Shown piece after piece: positions 1 to 7,069 of a stretch of DNA of 64,000 nt. This stretch comes from Proluteimonas luteida (GTDB taxonomy: Bacteria; Pseudomonadota; Gammaproteobacteria; Xanthomonadales; Xanthomonadaceae): positions 44,290 to 108,289 of the forward strand of contig NZ_JAIWPT010000015.1 in NCBI RefSeq assembly GCF_021191695.1. The letters are read 5' to 3'. The notes under the pieces were generated by a model. It was not told the origin of the DNA. It searched no databases and worked only from the letters and a program-made list of their open reading frames with translations. Position 1 is the stretch's first letter. Every line of letters begins with the position of its first letter. The translations under genes and the position numbers were made by a program.

Positions 1-1
1 C

Positions 2-553
2 ATGGGATTCATGGCGATGAATCCCGAACGCCACCTCGAATCGCACTGGGACTTCTACCAGGACCTGATCAAGGGCGACCTCGAGGACGCCGACGCCCAC
101 CGCCGCTTCTACGACGAGTACAACGCCGTGCTCGACATGCCGGCCGACTACTATCTCGACACGATCCGCGTGGTGTTCCAGGAGCACCTGCTGCCGCGCG
201 GCAAGTGGGACGTCGCCGGCGAGCGCGTGGATCCGTCGAAGATCACCGGCACCGCGCTGCTGACCATCGAGGGCGAACTCGACGACATTTCCGGCGAAGG
301 CCAGACCCGCGCCGCGCACACGCTGTGCACGGGTGTGGCCAAGGCCGACCGCGCGCACATCACCGTCGAGGGCGCCGGCCACTACGGCATCTTCAGCGGC
401 CGGCGCTGGCGCAACCAGGTCTACCCGCAGGTGCGCGACTTCATCGCCGCACATGCACCGCCCGCGGCGGGCGCCGCGGCGAAGACGAAGACGGCGAACA
501 AGCCCGCCGCGCGCAAACGCACTGCGAAGCGGTCGTCACGCCAGGGCGGGTAA
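2..553 (+). CDS. phaZ: Intracellular polyhydroxybutyrate depolymerase, C-terminal part (5' end outside window)
   Basis: Only the last 183 codons are present; the frame is open at the left edge, so the N-terminal part with the nucleophile lies outside. The visible part resembles the C-terminal domain of intracellular PHB depolymerases, alpha/beta hydrolases that mobilise stored polyhydroxybutyrate in the cytoplasm. Supporting stretches are FMAMNPERH at the start, the acid-residue region TIEGELDDISG, and VEGAGHYGIFSGRRWR, whose histidine would be the catalytic one. After about residue 155 the protein ends in an Ala/Lys/Arg-rich tail (AAAKTKTANKPAARKRTAKR), which is unusual for the enzyme core and looks like the basic tails of granule- or DNA-binding proteins. 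Granule or nucleoid association is inference only. Confidence 0.8.
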   Translation: MGFMAMNPERHLESHWDFYQDLIKGDLEDADAHRRFYDEYNAVLDMPADYYLDTIRVVFQEHLLPRGKWDVAGERVDPSKITGTALLTIEGELDDISGEGQTRAAHTLCTGVAKADRAHITVEGAGHYGIFSGRRWRNQVYPQVRDFIAAHAPPAAGAAAKTKTANKPAARKRTAKRSSRQGG

Positions 554-605
554 CCGCGGAGATGCCGGAGGGCGCGTCGGGTCGGACTGCGCCCCGAACA
601 TAGAG

Positions 606-639
606 CGGACCGGCGACCCGCCTTGGTGTCGCCGGTCCG
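606..639. terminator. Long GC hairpin between convergent genes
   Basis: A perfect 12-bp inverted repeat (606-617 with 628-639) with a 10-nt loop sits between the end of the depolymerase gene (+) and the end of the sensor-domain gene (-). Neither side has a T-run, so intrinsic termination is uncertain. A shared 3'-end stabiliser or weak bidirectional terminator is plausible. Confidence 0.35.
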
Positions 640-695
640 TGGATCTGGACCCGACGCGGGTCAGGACCCGATGCATGTACTGCAAGCCGCCGCGC

Positions 696-1604
696 TCAGC
701 TGTACTGCGCGGTCTTGACCAGCAGATGCTTGGCGATCGCGCCGTGCATGCGGCCGATGCCGCGGAACAGGTGCAGGCTGGCGAACAGCAGCAGCACGCC
801 GACCGCCGACACCGCCGGCAGCAGCCACGGCGCGTGCTTCGGGATGTCGAGGCCGAACAGGTACACGTTCAGGTCGACGCCGGGCAGCAGCGCCAGCGTC
901 GCGACCACCAGCGACAGCGAGAAGCTGAGCAGCGACACCGCGATGGTGAAGTACGCCAGTCCCAGCGGCAGCATCAGCAGCATGTACAGCAGCGTGCTCC
1001 AGGTACGCGCGTCGGTGAACATGTCGCCGATGCGCTGCATCCAGTCGCGTCCGCGCGCGGCGTACAGCGGCCGGCGCGGCATGCGCTCGCCGAGCATCAC
1101 CTCGACGACGCGCCCCTCGACCAGCGACAGCAGCCGCACCGAGCCGAAGAACAGGATCAGCAGCGGGATGCCGATCAACGCGATGCTCAGCCCCAGCGAC
1201 ACCGACAGGCCGACCACCACCCACAGGAAGTAGAACAGGCCCGTCGCCAGCGACAGCATCATGTAGAACAGCGACGAATAGGTGCGTGGATCGGCGGCGA
1301 CGCCGAAGAAGCGGCCCACCAGCGAACTGCGCGGCTTCGGCGCGGGCGGCCGCAGCGCGGTCTGCACCGTGACCTCGGTGTCGCGGTAGATGTCGGCGAC
1401 CTCGTCGGGCGCGCCGTAGCTCGACGCGACCGCGGCGATGACCTCGGCCTCGCTCCTGCCGGGGTTCTCGGCCAGCTCCGAGCGCAGGTATTCCTCGGCG
1501 TCGTACAGCGCGTCCTGGATCAGCGCGGGATCGGCGCCGGCCAGCGAGCGCCGCAGGTGTTCGAGATATTCGGGGATGTTGTTGGGCAGGCGGCTGCTGT
1601 TCAT
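696..1604 (-). CDS. Sensor-domain multi-pass membrane protein paired with PadR regulator
   Basis: 302 aa. Residues 1-80 form a soluble helical region rich in Glu/Ala/Asp (PEYLEHLRRSLAG, YGAPDEVADIYRDTE), like the N-terminal helical domains of DUF1700/HAAS-type proteins. Two repeats of a double-TM module follow. Each begins with an Arg-Thr-(Tyr/Trp)-Ser-(Ser/Thr)-Leu stretch and continues with long hydrophobic helices, as in the Pfam putative sensor family. The ATG at 1604 overlaps the TGA of the upstream PadR gene (ATGA), so the two are translationally coupled. PadR genes are commonly paired with such membrane proteins, which suggests the regulator controls this gene in response to envelope-active compounds. 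That role is inference; the ligand is unknown. Confidence 0.75.
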   Translation of the reverse strand: MNSSRLPNNIPEYLEHLRRSLAGADPALIQDALYDAEEYLRSELAENPGRSEAEVIAAVASSYGAPDEVADIYRDTEVTVQTALRPPAPKPRSSLVGRFFGVAADPRTYSSLFYMMLSLATGLFYFLWVVVGLSVSLGLSIALIGIPLLILFFGSVRLLSLVEGRVVEVMLGERMPRRPLYAARGRDWMQRIGDMFTDARTWSTLLYMLLMLPLGLAYFTIAVSLLSFSLSLVVATLALLPGVDLNVYLFGLDIPKHAPWLLPAVSAVGVLLLFASLHLFRGIGRMHGAIAKHLLVKTAQYS

Positions 1605-1978
1605 GTGCGTATCCCCTCCAGGACGGCGTCGACGGAATCGCGGGTCGCACGCCAGGCGGCGGCCCATTGGCGCAGGGAAGTCCGCCCTGCCTCGGTGATG
1701 CGGTAGTAGCGGCGCGGCGGACCCGCGACCGACGGTTCGACATGGCTGTCAAGCAGGCCGGCCGCGCTGAGGTTGCGCAGCACCGGATACAGCGCGCTCT
1801 GCTTGCCGCTGAGCACGCCGTCGCCGACCTGTTCCAGCCGCTTGGCGATCTGGTAGCCGTACATCGGCGCCTCGCTGCCGGCCAGCACCGCCAGCAGCGC
1901 CAGCGACACCGTGCCCGCGCTCAGTTCCTTCTGGAACTTGCGCAGCTGCGGGTCGCTGTCGTCGAGGCTGTCGGCCAT
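1601..1978 (-). CDS. PadR-family transcriptional regulator
   Basis: 125 aa, the usual length of small PadR proteins. The winged-helix DNA-binding domain spans about residues 22-95 and shows the family pattern: MYGYQIAKRLEQVG, SALYPVLRNLSAAGLL, then the wing PPRRYYRITEAGR. A C-terminal helix for dimerisation follows. A Shine-Dalgarno GGAGAAGG precedes the ATG at 1978. The gene is first in a two-gene operon with the sensor-domain membrane protein and diverges from a cyclophilin gene. A 19-bp near-palindrome lies 31-49 bp upstream of the start, the expected place for autoregulatory binding. The inducer cannot be read from sequence. Confidence 0.9.
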   Translation of the reverse strand: MADSLDDSDPQLRKFQKELSAGTVSLALLAVLAGSEAPMYGYQIAKRLEQVGDGVLSGKQSALYPVLRNLSAAGLLDSHVEPSVAGPPRRYYRITEAGRTSLRQWAAAWRATRDSVDAVLEGIRT

Positions 1979-2008
1979 GTCCCTTCTCCGCTAGGTCGAC
2001 ATCGATCC

Positions 2009-2027
2009 TATTGCGAAGTTCGCTATA
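2009..2027. promoter_or_regulatory. Candidate PadR operator (19-bp dyad)
   Basis: The dyad reads TATTGCGAA-G-TTCGCTATA: nine-base arms with one mismatch around a central G. It lies in the 121-bp divergent spacer between the PadR gene (-) and the cyclophilin gene (+). Position and symmetry fit a homodimeric winged-helix regulator; binding is inferred. Confidence 0.45.
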
Positions 2028-2099
2028 GCGGATGTGCCGGTAGTCACGTGCGACCACGACTCGGCCACAATCGCAGGCTTCGCCGCCCGGAATCCGTCC

Positions 2100-3050
2100 A
2101 TGTCCCGCATCGTGTCCCGCTCCGCCCTGCTGTCCGCCGCGCCGCTGCTCACCGCGCTCGCCCTCGCGCTTCCGGGCTGTACGACAACGCCGGCGTCCGG
2201 CGCCCCGGCGCGCACCGCGGAGACGCGCTCGACCCAGGAGCTGCTCGACGCCTCGACGCCGGCGGACTGGCGCACGCCGGACCCGGCGGACACGCTGTAC
2301 ATGGAATTGGCGGGCGGCCGCGTGGTCATCGAACTGGCGGCGGATTTCGCTCCGGAACACGTGGCCAACATCCGCACGCTGGCGCGCGAGGGCTTCTGGG
2401 ACGGGCTGAGCGTGTACCGGTCGCAGGACAACTTCGTCGTGCAGTTCGGCGACATCACCGAGGACGATGCGCCCGGCAAGCCGATCGGCGGCGCGAAAGC
2501 GGCGTTGCCGGCGGAGTTCGACCGTTCCGCGGCCGGTCTCGCGTTCCACGCCCTGCCCGATCCCGACGGCTGGGCCGCGCAGACCGGCTTCGTCGACGGC
2601 TTCCCGGCCGCGCGCGACGCGCGGACCGGGCGCGCCTGGCTGGCGCACTGTTACGGCACCCTGGGCGCCGGACGCGACATGGCCGCCGATTCGAGCAACG
2701 GCACCGAGCTGTACGTCGTCATCGGCCAGTCGCCGCGCCAGCTCGACCGCAACATCACCATCGTCGGCCGCGTGCTGCAGGGCATGGAGCTGCTGAGCGT
2801 GCTGCCGCGCGGCAGCGGCCCGCTGGGCTTCTACGAGGACCCCGCGCAGCGCACGCCGATTCGCGCGATCCGGCTCGCCTCGGAGGTGCCCGCCGCGCAG
2901 CGCACGCCGATCGAAGTACTGCGTACCGACACGCCGCTGTTCGACGCGGTCGTCGAATCGCGCCGCAACCGCCGCGACGACTGGTACCTGCAGCCGGCCG
3001 GGCACATCGACCTGTGCAACATCGGCGTGCCGGTGCGGCTGGCGCCGTGA
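2100..3050 (+). CDS. Cyclophilin-type peptidyl-prolyl isomerase, lipoprotein
   Basis: 316 aa, larger than the 160-200 aa of simple cyclophilins. Residues 1-27 form a lipoprotein signal with lipobox LPGC (Cys27), placing it on the periplasmic face of a membrane. The cyclophilin fold starts near residue 60 ([37 protein letters not shown]). The active-site strand reads [13 protein letters not shown], corresponding to FHR..FMIQGGD of classical enzymes, so the catalytic Arg appears kept while neighbouring positions differ. The last ~90 residues extend beyond the usual domain. The ATG at 2100 is preferred over an in-frame ATG 22 codons upstream because it places the signal peptide at the N-terminus. 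The likely role is prolyl isomerisation during envelope protein folding. The stop overlaps the GTG of the next gene. Confidence 0.85.
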   Translation: MSRIVSRSALLSAAPLLTALALALPGCTTTPASGAPARTAETRSTQELLDASTPADWRTPDPADTLYMELAGGRVVIELAADFAPEHVANIRTLAREGFWDGLSVYRSQDNFVVQFGDITEDDAPGKPIGGAKAALPAEFDRSAAGLAFHALPDPDGWAAQTGFVDGFPAARDARTGRAWLAHCYGTLGAGRDMAADSSNGTELYVVIGQSPRQLDRNITIVGRVLQGMELLSVLPRGSGPLGFYEDPAQRTPIRAIRLASEVPAAQRTPIEVLRTDTPLFDAVVESRRNRRDDWYLQPAGHIDLCNIGVPVRLAP

Positions 3051-3580
3051 CCACGATCGAGACCCCGCGCCTGCGCCTGCGGCCGCACCAGATCGGCGAT
3101 TTCGCCGCGATCCACGCGATGCTGTCCGATCCCCAGGTCGTCCGGCACATCGCGCCGGCGCCGCCTCCGGAAGAGGACGTCTGGAACCGCCTGCTGCGCT
3201 ACATCGGCCATTGGCAGGCATTCGGCTACGGCATCTTCGCGGTGACCGGACGCGACTCCGGCCGGTTCCTCGGCGGCGCGGGCTTCGCCGATTTCCACCG
3301 CGGGCTGGGACCGGACTTCGACCGCTCGCCGGAAGCCTCCTGGGTGTTCGCGCGCGAGGCGCAGGGCCGCGGCATCGCAAGCGAGGCCGCGACCGCGATG
3401 CATGCCTGGTTCGACGCGCAGCCGTTCGGCGGCCGCAGCGTCTGCATCATCGATCCGGACAACGCGGCCTCGCGCCGGCTGGCCGCACGGCTGGGCTATG
3501 TCGAAACCGGCGAAGTGCACTACCACGCTGCGCCGACGCTGGCGTTCGAACGGCTGCGCGGCGCAAGCCCGCGGACGTGA
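3047..3580 (+). CDS. GNAT-family N-acetyltransferase (RimJ/RimL-like)
   Basis: 177 aa from a GTG start at 3047 that overlaps the preceding TGA by four bases (GTGA), implying translational coupling. The pattern [10 protein letters not shown], a central beta-sheet region, then [17 protein letters not shown] (acetyl-CoA pyrophosphate loop, Q/R-x-x-G-x-G/A type) and [17 protein letters not shown] (motif B with the NxxSxRlaeklGF signature) is typical of acetyltransferases acting on protein N-termini or small amines. Such enzymes move acetyl from acetyl-CoA to an amino group in the cytoplasm. The substrate cannot be predicted, and the link to the upstream cyclophilin is positional only. Confidence 0.85.
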   Translation: MTTIETPRLRLRPHQIGDFAAIHAMLSDPQVVRHIAPAPPPEEDVWNRLLRYIGHWQAFGYGIFAVTGRDSGRFLGGAGFADFHRGLGPDFDRSPEASWVFAREAQGRGIASEAATAMHAWFDAQPFGGRSVCIIDPDNAASRRLAARLGYVETGEVHYHAAPTLAFERLRGASPRT

Positions 3581-3623
3581 TGCGACGCGCATGCGATCCG
3601 CCGTTCCCGCCGCGGCGCCTGCG

Positions 3624-3655
3624 GGCAACGCGTTCATCAGGCAACGCGCTCATCA
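3624..3655. repeat. Tandem 16-bp direct repeat upstream of small acidic protein gene
   Basis: GGCAACGCGTTCATCA (3624-3639) is followed directly by GGCAACGCGCTCATCA (3640-3655), 15 of 16 bases identical. It lies 58-89 bp upstream of the next start codon, where paired activator or repressor sites often lie. No known binding motif is recognised. Confidence 0.6.
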
Positions 3656-3712
3656 CGCCGCCTTGGCCCGCCGCTGCCTAGCCTGCGGTTCCCCGTCCCA
3701 CGAGGAACCGAC

Positions 3713-4006
3713 ATGTCCATGCTCCGCATCCGCCTGACCGGCAGTGACGACACCGCGCGTGCGGTCATCAATCTCCTGCAGAGCGTGGAGGGCATCGAGC
3801 ACGTCGAGGAGATCGACGACCTGATGCCGCACATGGACGATGCCGACTCCAGTTCCGCGGGCCTGAGTGACGTCGAAGGCCCGCAGATGCACGAGATCGA
3901 GGTCGAGGCCGGCAATCCGTCGACCGCGCGCAAGGTCCGCGAGGCCGTCGAGGCGCTGGCGTTCGACCTCGACGCGCTGGTCGAGTTCGAGGAAGACGAA
4001 GGCTGA
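3713..4006 (+). CDS. Small acidic protein of unknown function
   Basis: 97 aa, strongly acidic and without Cys or membrane segments. It starts MSMLRIRLTGSDDTARAVIN, continues with LQSVEGIEHVEEIDDL and ends in ALVEFEEDEG. The alternating hydrophobic pattern suggests a small alpha/beta fold with two beta-alpha units; the first strand with its following helix and SVEGIEHVEEI resemble ACT- or ferredoxin-like halves. That is a pattern impression, not a family match. A Shine-Dalgarno GAGGAA precedes the ATG. The gene stands alone between a GNAT gene and a convergent aldo/keto reductase gene. Function is not recognised. Confidence 0.7.
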   Translation: MSMLRIRLTGSDDTARAVINLLQSVEGIEHVEEIDDLMPHMDDADSSSAGLSDVEGPQMHEIEVEAGNPSTARKVREAVEALAFDLDALVEFEEDEG

Positions 4007-4060
4007 GGTCGCCGCCACCGCAGTGGAGAGGGTAGCGCGCGGGACGCGCGACCGCCCGGA

Positions 4061-5014
4061 TCAGGCTGCCGGCAGTGACTCGACCAGTTCGATCATCCGC
4101 TGCCGCTGCGCCGCGTCCGGCAACCGGCCGCGTCCGGCGCCGAGGTTGTCGATCAGGTTGCTGGCACGACTGGTCGCCGGGGTGACGCAGGTCACCGCCG
4201 GATGCGCGGCCACGTATTTCAGGAAGAACTGCCCCCAGGTCGTCGCATCGAATTCCGCCGCCCATTCGGGCAGCGCGCGGTCGCCGACCCGGTTCCACAG
4301 GCGGGTGCGGCCGAACGGCACGTAGACCAGCACGCCGATGCCGCGTTCGGCCGCCAGCGGCAGGATCGTCTCCTCGACGTCGCGGTTGTCGATCGCGTAG
4401 TCGACGCCGATGAAATCGATCGGTTCGTTCTGCATCACCTCGATCAACCGCGGGTACGCCGGCTTGCTGGTCGAGGTGACGCCGACGTAGCGCACCCGAC
4501 CGGCTTCCTTGAGCCCGCGCAGGATGCCGAGCTGGGTCGGCACGTCGCCGAGGTTGTGGACCTGGATCAGGTCGACGACCGGCTTGCCGATGCGTTCGAA
4601 CGAGGTTTCGATCTGCGCCCGCGCCGCCGCCGGATCGGCCTGTGCGTTGGGCTCGCGCCCGGCCACGTTGACCTTGGTGGCCCAGAAGATCTCGTCGGTG
4701 ATGCCCAGTTCGGTCGCGATCCGGCCGGCCACTTCCTCCGAGGCGCCATAGCTGGGCGCGGTATCGAATACCTTGCCGCCCTGGTCGATCAGGGTCCGCA
4801 GCACCTCGCGCAACGCGCTGATGTCCTCGCTGCGCGCCACCTGCGAGAACGTGGCCGAACTGCCCAGCCCGATCAGCGGCAACTGCTGCCCGCTCGACGG
4901 GATGGCGCGGGTCAGCAGGGGTTGCCGGGTGGCGGCCAGCAACGCGGCGGACGGCAGGGCCAGCGACAGGCCGGCACCGAGGGTGAGTTTCAGGCAATCG
5001 CGACGTGAAGGCAT
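4061..5014 (-). CDS. Aldo/keto reductase with Tat-type signal peptide
   Basis: 317 aa. The N-terminus MPSRRDCLKLTLGAGLSLAL carries a twin-arginine pattern (SRRDCLK) and a hydrophobic stretch, predicting export of a folded, cofactor-loaded protein. The mature part follows the aldo/keto reductase barrel: LPLIGLGS, GGKVFDTAPSYGASEEVAG (catalytic Asp and Tyr), EIFWATKVNV (catalytic Lys), VDLIQVHNLGD (catalytic His), then a cofactor-phosphate region TPATSRASNL near the end. Members reduce carbonyls with NAD(P)H. The ATG at 5014, preceded by CCAGGAG, is preferred over one 38 codons upstream because it gives a signal at the N-terminus. It is a single gene. The substrate is unknown, and periplasmic AKRs need a tightly bound cofactor, which makes the signal notable. 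Confidence 0.85.
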   Translation of the reverse strand: MPSRRDCLKLTLGAGLSLALPSAALLAATRQPLLTRAIPSSGQQLPLIGLGSSATFSQVARSEDISALREVLRTLIDQGGKVFDTAPSYGASEEVAGRIATELGITDEIFWATKVNVAGREPNAQADPAAARAQIETSFERIGKPVVDLIQVHNLGDVPTQLGILRGLKEAGRVRYVGVTSTSKPAYPRLIEVMQNEPIDFIGVDYAIDNRDVEETILPLAAERGIGVLVYVPFGRTRLWNRVGDRALPEWAAEFDATTWGQFFLKYVAAHPAVTCVTPATSRASNLIDNLGAGRGRLPDAAQRQRMIELVESLPAA

Positions 5015-5197
5015 GGAGAGACTCCTGGTGATCGACGCGGCATCGCGTCGCGCGCCGCGGGGCGCCTGCCGCGGAACGGCGACAGGCAGGGATCGGGCGA
5101 CCGGCCCGTCACGCCCGCATCGGGGCATCGATCGCGCCGGACAACGCGTTCAAGGTATCGAGGTGTCGCCCGAGTCTGCAGCAGGCACCGCGAGGCT

Positions 5198-7069
5198 TCA
5201 ACCCGGATGCGATGACCTGCCGCCGCGCGACGCGACGGAGCCCTTGCCGTCGCCTCGTCCGAGCGTCGAACGCTCCAGCGCCCACAGCCCGGCGACGACC
5301 GCCAGCCAGGCCGCGAACCAGGGCCAGGACGCACCGCGTCGCGGCTGCGCTGCACGCATGTCGCCGGACGCTGCCGTGCCCGATTCGCGTACAAGGGCAA
5401 CGGTCGCATCGCGCAGCGCCGCCGCATGCAGCGCGATGCCGACGTCGGGCGATGCCACGTGGAACGGGCGTTCGACGCCATCGTCGGCGATCACGCGGTG
5501 CCACCCGGCAAGGCGGGGCCAGAATCCCGCGCAGTCTCCTTCCCCTGCCCGTGGATCGACCTGCAACTGCGCCGGACCACCGTCGGGCGCGACGACACGG
5601 TCGTCTGCGCCGAGGCCGCACAGCACGAGCCGCTGGCCGACCCGGCGTTCGCCGCGGACGTCGACCGCGGCGGCGTCGCCCGCACGCGCCAGCGTGGAGA
5701 ACCAGCCGCTCCACAGCTCCGCATGCACGTCGCCGCGGCCGGCGGTCGCCAGCTGCCAGCTGTCCTCGATGGCGGTCACGCCGATGCGGCCCCGCCCCAG
5801 TGCCTGCCACAGCGCGAGATCGTCCGGTCCGCGCAGGCCGTCGAACGCGGCCGCATCGCCGCGCAACGGGCGATACGCCAGCGTCGGCAGCGCTTCGGTC
5901 GCGAGCGTGGCATCGAACGGCGCGTCGTCGCTGCCCCCGCCGAGCCGCGCGCGCAGGACCGCGACATCGCGCGTGTCCGCCGCGAACTGCAGGGGACGTG
6001 CGTTCGTCTCCGCGGCGACGTCGAGTCCGAACGCGCGCAGCTGGGGGCGCAGCGCATCCGGCATCCCGCCCGGGGCGTGCACCAGCACGCCGAGCCCGCC
6101 CTGCACGGCCTCGCGCAGGGCCGCGCGCTGCGCGGGGCCGAGGCTGGCGAACGCACGCGCATCGGACACCACGAGATCGAGCGCCGCGAGCGCGGCGCGG
6201 TCGAGCGAGGTCCCCGGATCGGCGACGCGCGCGCCACCGCCGAGCTCGATGCGCAGGCGCGTCGACAGCCCGGCATCGTCGGCCCAGCGCCGCAGGTACT
6301 TGGTTTCCGGATTCGGCGCGGCCGCCAGCAGCAGGACCCGCGGCGGCGTCTGCGCGAGGGTCCACACCGGCACCGGCAGGCGCTCGACGATCGCATCGAC
6401 ACCATCGCCGAGCTGCAGCGCGTAGAGCGCCGTGCCCGCGATCCGCGCCGTGGCATCCAGCGCGAACCTGCCCGCCGCGTCCGGCGTGCCGACCGCGACG
6501 CGACGGCCCGCGGGGTCCAGCAGCGCGATGCGCGCGTCGTCGACGCCGGCGACGCGCCCGTGCACGACGAAGCGCTGTCCCGGTGCGACCGCATCCGGTG
6601 CCGACACGGCGACGATGCCGCGCGGCGGCGGCGCTGCCGAGAACGCCACCGCACGTCCGTCGACCGCATCGCGGTCGCGCGCTTCCAGCCCGGCGCCGAC
6701 GATGTGCAGGCGCGCGGTCCGCGGGTGGCGGCGCAGCGCGGTCGCCAGATCCGGCACCGCGTCCGCGCCCGCGACCTCGCCCGCCTCCGGCAAGGACACG
6801 ACGCGGTCGCCCGCGGCGGCATCGAGCTGCGCACGCGTCGCCCCCGCGGTCGCGACCACCAGCGTGCCGGACGCGGCCGGCAGCGATGGCGGCAGCAGGG
6901 TCAGGTACAGCAGGCCGGCGGCCGCCGCCTGCAGCACGAGGATCGCGACGACGCGCCATGTCCGCGGTCGCGCCGCGGCCGGACTGCGACGGGTGCCGAG
7001 CAGCAGCCGCAACGTCGCGACAGCGACGGCGGCGACGAGCGCAATGGCGATGATCCGCTCCGGCGTCAT
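5198..7069 (-). CDS. Membrane protein of the MoxR/TldD block, last gene
   Basis: 623 aa. Two N-terminal hydrophobic helices (about residues 5-20 and 37-60) and one near the C-terminus (WPWFAAWLAVVAGLWAL) anchor a large, probably periplasmic middle part. That part holds beta-rich segments and, around residues 260-330, a class-I glutamine-amidotransferase-like fold pattern (RVLLLAAAPNPETKYL, LDLVVSDARAFASL, GGLGVLVHAPGGMPDAL) without a convincing Cys nucleophile. Such inactive folds are common in Bat-operon membrane proteins. The ATG at 7069 overlaps the TGA of the upstream gene, so the two are translationally coupled. No enzyme activity is claimed. It is the distal gene of the nine-gene minus-strand block, followed by 183 bases without a gene before the aldo/keto reductase start. 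Confidence 0.75.
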   Translation of the reverse strand: MTPERIIAIALVAAVAVATLRLLLGTRRSPAAARPRTWRVVAILVLQAAAAGLLYLTLLPPSLPAASGTLVVATAGATRAQLDAAAGDRVVSLPEAGEVAGADAVPDLATALRRHPRTARLHIVGAGLEARDRDAVDGRAVAFSAAPPPRGIVAVSAPDAVAPGQRFVVHGRVAGVDDARIALLDPAGRRVAVGTPDAAGRFALDATARIAGTALYALQLGDGVDAIVERLPVPVWTLAQTPPRVLLLAAAPNPETKYLRRWADDAGLSTRLRIELGGGARVADPGTSLDRAALAALDLVVSDARAFASLGPAQRAALREAVQGGLGVLVHAPGGMPDALRPQLRAFGLDVAAETNARPLQFAADTRDVAVLRARLGGGSDDAPFDATLATEALPTLAYRPLRGDAAAFDGLRGPDDLALWQALGRGRIGVTAIEDSWQLATAGRGDVHAELWSGWFSTLARAGDAAAVDVRGERRVGQRLVLCGLGADDRVVAPDGGPAQLQVDPRAGEGDCAGFWPRLAGWHRVIADDGVERPFHVASPDVGIALHAAALRDATVALVRESGTAASGDMRAAQPRRGASWPWFAAWLAVVAGLWALERSTLGRGDGKGSVASRGGRSSHPG

